Shown here piece by piece: positions 7,636 through 16,750 of a DNA stretch of 62,893 bases (its first letter is position 1; each line of letters begins with the position of its first letter). The DNA comes from Brevibacterium sp. 239c. Its GTDB lineage: Bacteria; Actinomycetota; Actinomycetes; Actinomycetales; Brevibacteriaceae. The notes below the pieces were generated by a model. It did not search any database and was not told the origin of the DNA. It was given only the letters and a program-made list of their open reading frames with translations. The DNA lies in NCBI RefSeq assembly GCF_900169365.1, contig NZ_FXZH01000023.1:1-62893 (forward strand), written 5' to 3'. A program made the position numbers and the translations under genes.

Positions 7636-8543
7636 AGGTCGGCTCCCGTCACGATCGGTGTCTGCACTCGCAGGTCGAGGATCTGACGGGCCTCGTCAGG
7701 CGTGGCCACCTCGGCACCGAGGTTCTCGATGATGTCGACGGCACGTTCGGTCAACGAGGCGTTGGTGGCCTTGACCCCTTTGGCCAGGTACAGGTTGTCC
7801 TCGAGCCCGACCCGGGCATGGCCTCCGGCGAGAATGGACTGAGCAACCCAGGGCAGCTGATTGCGGCCGATGGCGAAGGAGGTGAACTGTGCACCCGCGG
7901 GCAACATGTTCACCATCGCAGTCAGCAACCCGGCATCGACCGGTGCGCCGTAGGGGACCCCCATACACAGTTGGTAAAGCGGTGGGGGATCAATGAGTCC
8001 CTCTTCGACGAGTACATTGGCGAACCAGAGGTTCCCGGTGTCGAAGATCTCGAGCTCGGGTCGAACGCCGAGGGTCTGAATCTTCTTCGAGCCCTCACGC
8101 AGCATGTCAGGGGTGGAGACATAGATGTTCGAGCCGTCGCCGAAGTTCAGGGAACCGCAGTCGAGTGTGCAGATCTCGGGCAGCAGCTCTTCGACGTGGG
8201 GGAGGCGATCGAGGGCATTGACCAGGTCCGTGCCCGGCATATGAGTGGTCGGGTCCTGAGGATCGACGACGAGATCTCCTCCCATTCCTGCAGTCAGGTT
8301 GATGACCGGATCAACGTCGGAGGCGCGAATGAGGCGCACGACCTCTCTGTAGTGGGCGACCTCGCGAGACCCCTGTTTGGTGTCGAGATCGCGAACGTGG
8401 ATGTGCACGACCGATGCGCCGGCACGAGCCGCGGCGATCGCGTCATCGGCGATCTCCTGCGGGGTGACGGGGACGTGCTCGCTCTTGTTCGCCGTATCGC
8501 CGGCGCCGGTGACGGCACAGGTGAGAATGACCTTGCGATTCAT
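7632..8543 (-). CDS. BKACE-family beta-keto acid cleavage enzyme (3-dehydrocarnitine cleavage)
   Basis: 303 residues, full length for the DUF849/BKACE family. The metal-binding HIHVRD motif (His47, His49) follows the first strands, and the family blocks CAVTGAGDT, NLTAGMGG and GLEDNLY are present. BKACE enzymes condense a beta-keto acid with acetyl-CoA, giving acetoacetate and a new CoA ester. Beside carnitine dehydrogenase the substrate is almost surely 3-dehydrocarnitine and the product betainyl-CoA. The gene overlaps both neighbours by four bases (ATGA upstream, GTGA downstream), so the operon is translationally coupled. Confidence 0.92.
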   Translation of the reverse strand: MNRKVILTCAVTGAGDTANKSEHVPVTPQEIADDAIAAARAGASVVHIHVRDLDTKQGSREVAHYREVVRLIRASDVDPVINLTAGMGGDLVVDPQDPTTHMPGTDLVNALDRLPHVEELLPEICTLDCGSLNFGDGSNIYVSTPDMLREGSKKIQTLGVRPELEIFDTGNLWFANVLVEEGLIDPPPLYQLCMGVPYGAPVDAGLLTAMVNMLPAGAQFTSFAIGRNQLPWVAQSILAGGHARVGLEDNLYLAKGVKATNASLTERAVDIIENLGAEVATPDEARQILDLRVQTPIVTGADL

Positions 8544-9445
8544 GATGACTCCTCATCAGGGTTGGGGTTGATGATTGCGCGTTTGAGGTAGGTGGAGAGT
8601 CGGCGCCGGAACGTCGCGACATCCATGATTCCCGTGAGGACCTTGACTCCGAGGCCGTCGAGCAGCGAGGTGAGTTCGTCGGCCATGGCCTCGCTGTCAC
8701 CGGGTAAGAAGTGACCAGAGGACTGACCGGCTTCAATGGTGGAGCGCACCGTGTGCGACCAGCGTTCGTAATGGGCCGGGTAGTCAGAGGTATGGGACTC
8801 CTCGAGACCGAGCCTGGCCCAGGTCTGGAGCCAGATCGACCACTCGCTGCGGGTGGTGCGGCCAATCGGTGACTGGAGTTCGAGCAGACGCTCGAGTCGT
8901 CGACGTGGGTTGGGGATCTCGTCGAGCCAGGCAGTCTGCCGATCGAAGGCGAGTTTCACAGAATATTCCAGGGTTGCGTCGAAGAGATCGGACTTGCCAT
9001 CGAAGTAGTAGTGGATGCTCGCGTTCGAGACCCCTGCGGCCTCTGCGATGTCCGCGATTCGCACGGTCTCGTAGCCGGCGCTGGCGAACAGATCCCAGGC
9101 AGTTTCGACGATGAGCCTGCGCGGAGAAGAATCCGGGAGTGGGGCTGAGGCCCGATCGTGACTGGGTTGGAAGTGCAGCGGAGTCGCTGAGACTTGGGAC
9201 TCGTCGCCGAGCAGCCATCTGACCGTCACACCGGTCGCAGTGGCCAGGCCGAGAAGTTCCTCGGTGGCGAATCGGCGCCGACCCGACAGGGACTTCGACA
9301 GCTTGGTCTCATCGATTCCGATGCTCGCGGCTACATGCCGCTGGGACAGTTCGCTGGTGCGCAGTGCCTCTTTGGCTCGCCGTGCTGTGGCATCGGCGGC
9401 GGTGCTTCCGGTGTCGCTGGCATCGGTATCGCTGCGATCCTTCAT
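8540..9445 (-). CDS. XRE-TetR fusion regulator of carnitine degradation
   Basis: 301 residues from the ATG at 9445 (the frame is open to a TTG at 9481). Residues about 25-80 form an XRE-type helix-turn-helix (SQRHVAASIGIDETKLSKSL, then RRRFATEELLGLA). Residues about 108-155 form a separate TetR HTH (YETVRIADIAEAAGVSNASI followed by HYYF), and the rest is a TetR-like ligand-binding helical domain. Two DNA-binding modules in one chain is unusual for TetR proteins. It is the first gene of the carnitine operon, so it probably represses its own operon until carnitine or an intermediate is bound. The start has no SD; a TAGATT box ends seven bases before the ATG. Confidence 0.85.
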   Translation of the reverse strand: MKDRSDTDASDTGSTAADATARRAKEALRTSELSQRHVAASIGIDETKLSKSLSGRRRFATEELLGLATATGVTVRWLLGDESQVSATPLHFQPSHDRASAPLPDSSPRRLIVETAWDLFASAGYETVRIADIAEAAGVSNASIHYYFDGKSDLFDATLEYSVKLAFDRQTAWLDEIPNPRRRLERLLELQSPIGRTTRSEWSIWLQTWARLGLEESHTSDYPAHYERWSHTVRSTIEAGQSSGHFLPGDSEAMADELTSLLDGLGVKVLTGIMDVATFRRRLSTYLKRAIINPNPDEESS

Positions 9446-9452
9446 AGCGGCC

Positions 9453-9481
9453 AATCTATCTTTTACATGCGCAAAGCGCAA
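9453..9481 (-). promoter_or_regulatory. Carnitine-operon promoter with overlapping 13-bp palindrome
   Basis: On the minus strand TTGCGC (9476-9481), a spacer of exactly 17 bases and TAGATT (9453-9458) form a sigma-70-type promoter. The palindrome TGCGCAAAGCGCA (9468-9480) covers the -35 box and part of the spacer, where a repressor would block polymerase. The -10 box ends seven bases before the regulator's ATG, so the transcript would be leaderless. Confidence 0.65.
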
Positions 9482-9636
9482 GCAATACTGAGATGCAATC
9501 AGGACTTGCGATTGAAGATTCGGCCTTGTGGAGGCATTTACGTGAGCGGGAGTCCCTCATCACCGGAGGGGAGCGGATATTCTCGAAGGAACGAAATGCT
9601 CGCCTGCTGACACCATTCCTACCCCTGGAGGGGCCC

Positions 9637-11010
9637 ATGAACGACAATCTCCATTCGCGTATGCACGTCGTATCTGATGAGACTCGGAACCTCGTTAACC
9701 TCGTCCTCGACTATTCTCGCCGGCGCACCTTGGCCGTCGATACTCCGCTCGATCACCCGACGACCGAGACCGAGCTCAAGCGTCTGGCCGGGCCGACCAT
9801 CACCGAGGATGGCGTCGGGTCTTCTCGTGCACTCGCGATCTTCGAGCACATCTTCGCTCCCGCCTGCATTACGACGGACCATCCGAAGTACCTGTCCTTC
9901 ATTCCGAGTGCGCCGACGAAGGCTGCTGTGGCGTTCGACCTGGTGGTCTCCGCCAGCGCGCTCTACGGAGGCTCGTGGCTCGAAGGCGCAGGCGTCGTCC
10001 ACGCCGAGAACGAAGTTCTGTCGTGGCTGGCCGGCGAATTCGGGTTGCCGACGACAGCCGGCGGCGTCTTCGTCCAAGGCGGTACGATCGGCAACCTGTC
10101 GGCCCTCGTCGCGGCGCGTGATGCGCGCAAGGCTTCGCTCGGCGATGAGCTGCCAGGGCGCTGGGTCATCGTGTGCAGTGCCGAAGCGCACTCCTCCGTC
10201 GCGTCGGCGGCAGCTGTGATGGACGTCGATGTGGCTCCCGTTCCTACCGGTGAGGACGGAATCCTGCGTCCAGAGGGCGTCCGCGCCGCCCTCAAAGAAC
10301 ACGGGGAGGCCGTCATTGCCGTCGTCGCAACTTCGGGGACGACGAACTTCGGCACTATAGATGACATCGCCGGAATCGCAGCGCTCAAGGACGACTTCGA
10401 CTTCTGGCTCCACATCGACGGCGCCTATGGGCTGGCGGCGATGCTCTCACCTCTAGCCCGGCACAAGTTCGCCGGAGTCGAAGCAGCCGATTCCGTCATC
10501 GTCGATCCGCACAAGTGGCTCTTCGCTCCCTTCGACGCCTGCGCACTCATCTACCGCGATCCCACCTTGGGGCGGCGAGCGCACACTCAGCGGGCCGAGT
10601 ATCTCGACACTCTGACCGAGGCTGATGAGTGGAGTCCCTCTGACTATGCCATCCAGCTCACCAGGCGGCCTCGTGGGTTGCCGCTGTGGTATTCGTTGGC
10701 CAGCTACGGCGCCGAGACCTACCGTGAAGCCATCGGTCATTCGATCGAACTTGCGATGCAGATCGGAACTGAGATCAAAAAGCGGCCGACCCTCAGACTG
10801 GTGCGTGAACCCGAGCTCTCGGTCGTCGTCTTCGAACGTGATGGTTGGACCCGTGAGGACTACCAGCAGTGGTCGGATCGGCTGCTCGAAGATCAGCGAG
10901 CCTTCGTCGTACCCAGCTCGCACCAGGGGCGACCCAACGCCAGGTTCGCCATCGTCAACCCGCTCACGACCTTTGAGGACCTTGTCGACATCCTCGACAC
11001 GATGGAGTGA
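9637..11010 (+). CDS. PLP-dependent group II decarboxylase (aromatic-L-amino-acid decarboxylase type)
   Basis: 457 residues. The PLP-binding lysine is Lys293 in VDPHKWLF, and other family landmarks are present: GVFVQGGTIGNLSAL, EAHSSVASAA (His stacking on PLP), ATSGTTNFGTIDD and WLHIDGAYG. Members decarboxylate aromatic amino acids to amines such as tyramine, tryptamine or phenylethylamine; the preferred substrate cannot be told. The start at 9637 is set by a strong CTGGAGGGG; the 48 extra codons of the longer frame lack an SD. It is divergent from the carnitine operon. Confidence 0.9.
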   Translation: MNDNLHSRMHVVSDETRNLVNLVLDYSRRRTLAVDTPLDHPTTETELKRLAGPTITEDGVGSSRALAIFEHIFAPACITTDHPKYLSFIPSAPTKAAVAFDLVVSASALYGGSWLEGAGVVHAENEVLSWLAGEFGLPTTAGGVFVQGGTIGNLSALVAARDARKASLGDELPGRWVIVCSAEAHSSVASAAAVMDVDVAPVPTGEDGILRPEGVRAALKEHGEAVIAVVATSGTTNFGTIDDIAGIAALKDDFDFWLHIDGAYGLAAMLSPLARHKFAGVEAADSVIVDPHKWLFAPFDACALIYRDPTLGRRAHTQRAEYLDTLTEADEWSPSDYAIQLTRRPRGLPLWYSLASYGAETYREAIGHSIELAMQIGTEIKKRPTLRLVREPELSVVVFERDGWTREDYQQWSDRLLEDQRAFVVPSSHQGRPNARFAIVNPLTTFEDLVDILDTME

Positions 11011-11080
11011 TCCACTTCGCTGGAGCTCTTCGACGCTCACGCGGAGACGGACGCCGAAGCGTGTGAGTTCTGTTTGAGCC

Positions 11081-11758
11081 TCAGTCCCGGGCCTGGGGCT
11101 GGGGACGTGGTTTGAGTTCGACAGTGAACGTGGGCAGGAGGAACTGCGTGATCGGTCCGATGCCCACCGCATAGAGCGCGGTGCCGATGCCGAAGACGCC
11201 GCCGAGCAGCCAGCCGACGATGACCACGGTGACTTCGATGAGGGTGCGCACCAGTCGGATGGACCTTCCGGTGACCCGCGACAGCCCAGTCATCAGGCCA
11301 TCGCGAGGGCCGGGGCCGAACTGTGAGCCGATGTACATCGCCGAGGCGACCCCATTGAGGATGATGCCACCAGCGAGGAGTCCGATGTTCCACCACAGCT
11401 CCTCGGGTTGGGGCAGGAACAGGCGTGTGAGGTCGAGGGCGGGACCGATCAGGAGGGCGTTGAGCACCGTCCCGAGTCCGGGCTGCTGCTTGAGAGGGAT
11501 CCAGATGAGGAGGACGAGGAACGAGGTGATCGTGACGATGGTGCCGAACGTCAGCGGCAGGTGCTTGATGATGCCCGAGTGGAGGACGTCCCAGGGCATC
11601 ATGCCCAGCCCGGAAGTCACAATCATGGCCATCGAGGCGCCATAGAGATAGAGGCCGAAGAGCAGCTGCGGCAATCGACGGGGGAGTCGGCCGCTTTTAA
11701 GCTGCTGGATGGGACCGATATTCGCGAGTTCGCGCTTCGGTACAGGTGTCGATGGCAT
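11081..11758 (-). CDS. yczE: YczE-family integral membrane protein
   Basis: 225 residues from the ATG at 11758 (MPSTPVPKREL), with GGAAAG upstream. Five or six hydrophobic segments carry the YczE landmarks GLYLYGASMAMIVTSGLGMM, PWDVLHSGI, GSQFGPGPRDGLM and LIEVTVVIVGWLLGG. The transport or sensing role of YczE proteins is unknown. The gene is divergent from a MocR regulator of the YczR type; this yczE-yczR pairing is conserved in many bacteria, the regulator presumably controlling yczE. Confidence 0.88.
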   Translation of the reverse strand: MPSTPVPKRELANIGPIQQLKSGRLPRRLPQLLFGLYLYGASMAMIVTSGLGMMPWDVLHSGIIKHLPLTFGTIVTITSFLVLLIWIPLKQQPGLGTVLNALLIGPALDLTRLFLPQPEELWWNIGLLAGGIILNGVASAMYIGSQFGPGPRDGLMTGLSRVTGRSIRLVRTLIEVTVVIVGWLLGGVFGIGTALYAVGIGPITQFLLPTFTVELKPRPQPQARD

Positions 11759-11894
11759 CGTAGGTCTTTCCGGGTCGTTCCAACTGATATCACCATCATC
11801 TCCCGAACTGGCCTTGTAAAAAATAGCCAATTGGAAGAAAGTGGTCATATCGACACCGCCACGGTGGATGAGTCATCGACACAGCGAGGATGCT
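11759..11894. promoter_or_regulatory. Divergent yczE/yczR control region
   Basis: The 136 bases between the two start codons are locally AT-rich around 11815-11830 (CTTGTAAAAAATAGCCAATT) and contain the 8-bp palindrome CCAATTGG. MocR regulators usually bind sites in such shared intergenic regions. The exact operator cannot be fixed by eye. Confidence 0.4.
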
Positions 11895-13346
11895 ATGAGC
11901 ACGCCGATCATGAGCGGACCCAGGTTGACAGACATCATCGGCATAGGGCCGTGGCCCAGTCCGGCCTATGATTCGCTGACTGCCGCGATCTCGCGCGCCA
12001 TCGGTGACGGACGCATTCCGGTCGGGGCCAGACTGCCCAGCGAACGCGAGGTCGCCGCCGCGACGGGGCTGTCTCGGACGACGGTCACCCGTGCCTTTGC
12101 GAAGCTGCGTGAACAGGATTTCGTCATCACGCGGCGCGGCTCGGGAAGCGTGGTCCAACTCCCGGAAGTCCCGGGTGGGCGAATCGATCACCTCCTGACC
12201 CCTGCTGGAGCCGACGAGGCCGAGATTGACCTCACCTGCACCGCCGCTGTGGCACCGCCCTGGCTGCTGGCAGCCTACGAACGTGCGGTCTCGCAGATTC
12301 ACGCCTATCTGCCCGGTACGGGCTACTACCCCTCGGGACTGCCCGTGCTCAGAGAGCTCATCGCCGAACGCTACACGGCGCGCGGGGTCCGCACCGATCC
12401 CGATCAGATACTCATCACCTCGGGGGCCTTCGGCGCCGTGTCCATCGCAGTGCGTGGTCTCAACGAGGGCCGGGGCCGGGTGCTCATCGAAAGCCCGACC
12501 TACCCGAACGCAATCGCAACCCTGGAAGGCGCAGGTGTCTCCCTGATTCCCTACCCTCTCGAGAGAGGTTCGGCCGGGCACCACTGGGACATCGAGGCTA
12601 TGGACCATATCGCCCGCCAGACGCGGGTCCGGTCGGCCTACCTCATCCCCGACTTCCACAATCCCACCGGTGCACTCCTGCCCGAAGCGCAACGACCCGA
12701 ACTCGGGGCCATGCTCAGACGCAATTCAGTGGTGCCCATCTTCGACGAGTCTCTGGTCGAGCTGGGCCTTGATGGCGAACCGACTCCAACCCCGATGGCG
12801 GCCTTCGTGCCCGACTCCATCACGGCAGGAAGCGCCAGTAAGATCTCCTGGGGTGGACTCCGAGTCGGATGGATGCGAATTCCTGCCCACCGCATCGAGG
12901 GGATGGCATCCACCCGACTGAGTCTCGACCTCGGCGCTCCTGTGCTCGAGCAGCTGGTCGCCGTCGAACTCATGCGCGACCATGACAGAATCGTTGCCGA
13001 CTGCAGAGACAAACTGCGCGCGGCCCGGGACAGTCTCGCAGCAAAGGTGCGCGCTCATCTTCCCTCGTGGCAGGTCATTGTCCCCAGCGGAGGTATGGCG
13101 CTGTGGTGTCGACTGCCCGAGGACCGCTCGGGGGCGCTGGCCATCGCGGCCAGGCGACACGGACTCGGTTTGGTCTCGGGACCCAATTTCGCCCCTGCTG
13201 GGGGCCTGGACAGGTGGATCCGCTTGCCGTACACGGTCGCCGAGGCACAATTGGGCGAGGTCGGCCCCCGGCTCGCCGCTGCCTGGGATGATGCCCTGGA
13301 ATACACCGACCGGATTCCGGCCGGGCGAGCGCGGATCGTTGCCTGA
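11895..13346 (+). CDS. yczR: MocR-type (GntR HTH plus aminotransferase fold) regulator YczR
   Basis: 483 residues. An N-terminal GntR winged helix (about 25-90; ARLPSEREVAAATGLSRTTV) is joined to a type I aminotransferase-like domain with the PLP lysine at Lys316 (SASKISWGGLRVGW), the Asn of DFHNPTG and a C-terminal Arg in DRWIRLPY. Such proteins use PLP or a PLP adduct as effector rather than catalyse a reaction. It is divergent from yczE. The ATG at 11895 follows GCGAGGA; upstream codons of the frame overlap the yczE control region. Confidence 0.9.
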   Translation: MSTPIMSGPRLTDIIGIGPWPSPAYDSLTAAISRAIGDGRIPVGARLPSEREVAAATGLSRTTVTRAFAKLREQDFVITRRGSGSVVQLPEVPGGRIDHLLTPAGADEAEIDLTCTAAVAPPWLLAAYERAVSQIHAYLPGTGYYPSGLPVLRELIAERYTARGVRTDPDQILITSGAFGAVSIAVRGLNEGRGRVLIESPTYPNAIATLEGAGVSLIPYPLERGSAGHHWDIEAMDHIARQTRVRSAYLIPDFHNPTGALLPEAQRPELGAMLRRNSVVPIFDESLVELGLDGEPTPTPMAAFVPDSITAGSASKISWGGLRVGWMRIPAHRIEGMASTRLSLDLGAPVLEQLVAVELMRDHDRIVADCRDKLRAARDSLAAKVRAHLPSWQVIVPSGGMALWCRLPEDRSGALAIAARRHGLGLVSGPNFAPAGGLDRWIRLPYTVAEAQLGEVGPRLAAAWDDALEYTDRIPAGRARIVA

Positions 13347-13369
13347 AACACTCTGGGTACCATGAGGAT

Positions 13370-14161
13370 ATGGACGAGGATATGAGCGTGGACGAGGGTC
13401 TGGACCACAACGGAGAGTACTCGACTGCTGAGAACGTTGAGGACTTCCGGATCAACATCGCCGAGGTGAATCGGCGCATCGCCTCCGCAGCTGAGCGGGT
13501 AGGCCGTGAGCCCGGTGAGATCGAACTGCTGCCCGTGAGCAAGACGGTCCCGCAGGAGAGGATCCGGGCGGCCGTAGCCGCTGGGTGTCACAAGCTTGGC
13601 GAAAACAAGGTGCAGGAGGCCTTCCGGAAGTCAGATGAGATGGCTGACCTTGACATCGACTGGGCTGTCATCGGTCACCTGCAGTCAAACAAAGCCCGGG
13701 ACGTGGCGAAGTTCGCGTCCGAATTCCAAGCACTGGACAGACTGAAAGTCGCAGCAGCTCTCGATCGGCGTCTGGAGGCAGCGGGCCGCAGCCTCGACGT
13801 CTATGTCCAGGTCAACACCTCGGCTGAAGAGTCGAAGTTCGGAATGCCGCCGGAGGAACTCCTGGGCTTCCTGCGCGAACTGCCGCAGTTCCCGACCCTG
13901 AAGGTCCAGGGGCTGATGACTCTGGCGGTGTTCTCCTCCGACATCGACCGTGTCCGCACCTGCTTCCAGCGTCTGCGCACCCTGCGAGATCAGGCGCAGG
14001 AGACCGACCCGGAGCTGATCGGCAGCGGAAAACTCTCCATGGGCATGTCCGGGGACTACGAGGTGGCCATCGAAGAAGGAGCGAACTGCGTCCGAGTGGG
14101 CCAAGCCATCTTCGGCAGGCGGGCACTGCCTGACAGCTACTACTGGCCCGAGAACGGCTGA
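13370..14161 (+). CDS. YggS/PROSC-family PLP homeostasis protein
   Basis: 263 residues, slightly longer than typical YggS because of an acidic N-terminal extension of about 25 residues. The PLP lysine is Lys58 in LLPVSKT, and the family motifs GENKVQEA, WAVIGHLQSNKA, VQVNTSAEESKFG and LSMGMSGDYEVAIEEG are intact. YggS proteins bind PLP without known catalysis and balance the B6 pool. It follows yczR by 23 bases, suggesting a PLP-themed operon. A second in-frame ATG at 13382 with GAGGAT before it is an alternative start. Confidence 0.92.
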   Translation: MDEDMSVDEGLDHNGEYSTAENVEDFRINIAEVNRRIASAAERVGREPGEIELLPVSKTVPQERIRAAVAAGCHKLGENKVQEAFRKSDEMADLDIDWAVIGHLQSNKARDVAKFASEFQALDRLKVAAALDRRLEAAGRSLDVYVQVNTSAEESKFGMPPEELLGFLRELPQFPTLKVQGLMTLAVFSSDIDRVRTCFQRLRTLRDQAQETDPELIGSGKLSMGMSGDYEVAIEEGANCVRVGQAIFGRRALPDSYYWPENG

Positions 14162-14171
14162 CCAACCCGCC

Positions 14172-15140
14172 GTGCTCGCGTCACTGGCTAGGCATCAGGT
14201 TCTCTGGTACTTCACCGCCATACTCATGGGCGCCCTCATCGGCCTCTGCCTGCCAACGGCGCCGACGATCGCCACAGCCGCGATCACCCCTTGCCTCATC
14301 GCACTCCTGTTCGTGACCTTCCTCGACATCCCGTTCGATGCGGTCCGAGACTCCTTCTCCGACATGAAGTTCTTGGGCGCCGTTGCCCTGACCAATTTCG
14401 TTCTCGTCCCGCTCTTCGTGGCCGGCCTCTATGCCGTGATTCCTCTGCATGAGACGGTCGTCGTGCCCGTCCTCATCGTTCTCCTCACCCCCTGTATCGA
14501 CTACGTCCTCGTCTTCACCAAACTGGCCGGCGGGGCCTACACACGTCTGCTCGCACTGACACCAGTGCTTATGCTCGTCCAGATCATTCTGCTTCCGGTT
14601 TACCTGTGGGTGACTCTGGGAGACACAGCAGCCGCTGCGATCACTCCCGGGCCATTCATCGCCGCACTCGTCATCTTCATCATCGTGCCGCTGGGTGCCT
14701 CCATCGGGGTGCGCCTGCTCTCTCGCCGATCGAGCATCGTAGATCGCTCCGTCCGGGTCGTCTCGGAATCGATGGTGCCGCTGATGATGGCGACTCTGGC
14801 CGTGATCGCCGCGGCACAGGTCCCGCTGATCGCCCCACAGCTGTCGAAGTTGGGTGGTGCCATCGCGGCCTTCGTCGTGTTCGCAACCATCATGACCGGC
14901 TTCGGATGGGTCCTGGCGCGGACACTGCCGCTGTCTGTGGGGCAGGGCAGAGCCCTCGTATTCACTGGCGTGACCCGCAATTCACTGGTCATGCTCCCGA
15001 TCGTGCGGGCCATCACCGCAGACGGCATCGGCCCGGCCGCGGTCGTTGCGCAGACGATGATCGAACTGGTCTTCATGCTCCTCCTGGTCCGCGCAGTACC
15101 GCTCATCCTCCCGGAAACCGTCGTGTCCGAAAACCGCTAG
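14172..15140 (+). CDS. ACR3/bile-acid:sodium symporter superfamily transporter (arsenic-resistance-type)
   Basis: 322 residues with about ten membrane segments. Motifs are those of ACR3-like members of the BART superfamily: VLLTPCIDYVLVFTKLAGG around residue 100 and TGVTRNSLVMLPIVRA near residue 275. These proteins export arsenite or move organic anions. No arsR or arsC lies nearby, so the arsenite role is only a family-based guess. The start is a GTG 11 bases after the YggS-like stop, with a weak SD; an internal ATG is possible. Confidence 0.78.
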   Translation: MLASLARHQVLWYFTAILMGALIGLCLPTAPTIATAAITPCLIALLFVTFLDIPFDAVRDSFSDMKFLGAVALTNFVLVPLFVAGLYAVIPLHETVVVPVLIVLLTPCIDYVLVFTKLAGGAYTRLLALTPVLMLVQIILLPVYLWVTLGDTAAAAITPGPFIAALVIFIIVPLGASIGVRLLSRRSSIVDRSVRVVSESMVPLMMATLAVIAAAQVPLIAPQLSKLGGAIAAFVVFATIMTGFGWVLARTLPLSVGQGRALVFTGVTRNSLVMLPIVRAITADGIGPAAVVAQTMIELVFMLLLVRAVPLILPETVVSENR

Positions 15141-15172
15141 TAAAGTCTTGGGAATGGGAGCAGAATGGCATC

Positions 15173-16750
15173 ATGCTCACCACAGATCAGTGCTATCAAG
15201 CGGTGGCCGGGCGGGACAGGCGCTTCGACGGAATGTTCTTCACCGCGGTTCGGTCAACCGGCATCTTCTGTCGGCCGTCCTGCCCGGCCAGAACTCCTCT
15301 GCGTAAAAACGTCGACTTCTACCAGACCGCAGCGGCAGCGACTGAGGCAGGTTTTCGGGCCTGCAAACGGTGCCGACCCGATGCCAGCCCGAATTCGCCG
15401 GAGTGGGACACCCGAGCCGATGTTACGGCTCGAGCCATGAGGCTCATCCAAGATGGCCTCGTCGACCGAGCGGGGATCTCCGGGCTCGCCTCGGCGCTGG
15501 GATACAGCCCACGGCAGCTGGGGCGAGTGCTGCAGTCCGAACTCGGGGTCGGACCGCTGGCCATCGCCCGCACTGAACGTATCAGGACCGCTCGCACATT
15601 GGTCGAATCGACAACGCTGTCCATGAGTGAAGTCGCCTTTGCCGCCGGCTTCTCAAGCATCCGTCAGTTCAACGACACCTTCCGCGCAGTCTATTCGTCC
15701 ACTCCACGGGATTTGCGCAACAATGCAGGAGCCCGGCACGGCACTCAGAGCATCACGGTTCGCCTGGCGTACCGCGCGCCTCTCGACCATACACACCTCT
15801 TCAGGTATCTGGCGGTGCGCGCGATCCCTGGGGTCGAAGACGTCACCGGTGATCATTACACCCGTTCACTGCGCCTGGCGCATGGACCGGCTGTCCTGAC
15901 ACTGGCCCCGGGCGCTGGGGACTATATCGAATGCCACCTCCGCCTGGCCGATAGCCGGGATCTCGGAAGTGCGGTCGCCAGAGCCAGACGAATCCTCGAC
16001 CTCGACGCGGACCCCCTCGCTGTGCGCGCGACCCTGGAAGAGGCAGGACTCTCCGAACTCATCGACCGCTACCCGGGCATCCGTTCTCCGGGCACCGGCG
16101 ATCCAGTCGAACTCGCCATCCGAACGATCCTGGGACAGCAGATCTCGGTCATCGCCGCACAGACCCATCTGAAGCGTCTGGTAAGCGCCCACGGGCAGTC
16201 ACTGCCCGAGGAGTTGAGGGTCGGCACCGTCGACCGAGTGTTTCCCACAGCCGCCGAAATCGCTGAGATTCCGGAAGAACATTGGTCACTGCCGCGGCGC
16301 AGGATCGACACGCTTCGGGTGCTTAGCGCACACCTGGCAGACGGTTCGATCGATTTGGGGCCAGGGTGCGACCGCACAGAAGTCAACGACAGCCTGCTTG
16401 CGATCCCCGGAATCGGGCCCTGGAGTCTTGGCTATATTCGGATGCGAGCGCTGGGGGACCCCGATGTCCTGCTCAGCTCCGATCTCGGGGTCAAGAAGGC
16501 GATCGACGAGCTCAATGGTCCTGGCACGGACATGACCGACTGGGCCCAGCAGCTGGAACGCGTACGACCCTGGCGGTCCTACGTCACGCACTTGATGTGG
16601 GCCCATCACGCGCGGCCCCAGGCATCCCCGGCAGTACCGCCCGCAACGCAATCACACCGACCAACCGGGACAGACGCAGAATCACCCACAGACACACCCA
16701 CAGACACAGCCACCCACAGCACCGCGAATCGGAAGCGAAGAAGACAATGA
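15173..16750 (+). CDS. alkA: Ada-AlkA fusion: methyl-phosphotriester sensor, AraC HTH and 3-methyladenine glycosylase
   Basis: 525 residues. Residues 1-75 are the zinc-bound Ada domain with all four cysteines (Cys33, Cys37, Cys64, Cys67), one of which takes methyl groups from phosphotriesters. Residues about 85-170 are an AraC HTH ([18 protein letters not shown]). The rest is an AlkA glycosylase: substrate domain, then helix-hairpin-helix [16 protein letters not shown] and the catalytic Asp in [11 protein letters not shown]. It both senses methylation damage, probably switching on itself and ogt, and excises alkylated bases. A Thr/Pro/Asp-rich tail of about 40 residues ending KRKRRRQ-like follows; it is encoded by repeated CACAGACAC-type sequence. 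It overlaps ogt (ATGA). The longer upstream frame overlaps the transporter gene and was discarded. Confidence 0.93.
   Translation: MLTTDQCYQAVAGRDRRFDGMFFTAVRSTGIFCRPSCPARTPLRKNVDFYQTAAAATEAGFRACKRCRPDASPNSPEWDTRADVTARAMRLIQDGLVDRAGISGLASALGYSPRQLGRVLQSELGVGPLAIARTERIRTARTLVESTTLSMSEVAFAAGFSSIRQFNDTFRAVYSSTPRDLRNNAGARHGTQSITVRLAYRAPLDHTHLFRYLAVRAIPGVEDVTGDHYTRSLRLAHGPAVLTLAPGAGDYIECHLRLADSRDLGSAVARARRILDLDADPLAVRATLEEAGLSELIDRYPGIRSPGTGDPVELAIRTILGQQISVIAAQTHLKRLVSAHGQSLPEELRVGTVDRVFPTAAEIAEIPEEHWSLPRRRIDTLRVLSAHLADGSIDLGPGCDRTEVNDSLLAIPGIGPWSLGYIRMRALGDPDVLLSSDLGVKKAIDELNGPGTDMTDWAQQLERVRPWRSYVTHLMWAHHARPQASPAVPPATQSHRPTGTDAESPTDTPTDTATHSTANRKRRRQ

Noticed and set aside
14606..15172. A long frame reading through the transporter gene into Ada-AlkA, as if one 714-residue protein
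   Set aside because: The first 189 codons lie in another frame of the well-supported transporter and encode Arg/His-rich shadow sequence; the Ada domain starts at 15173.
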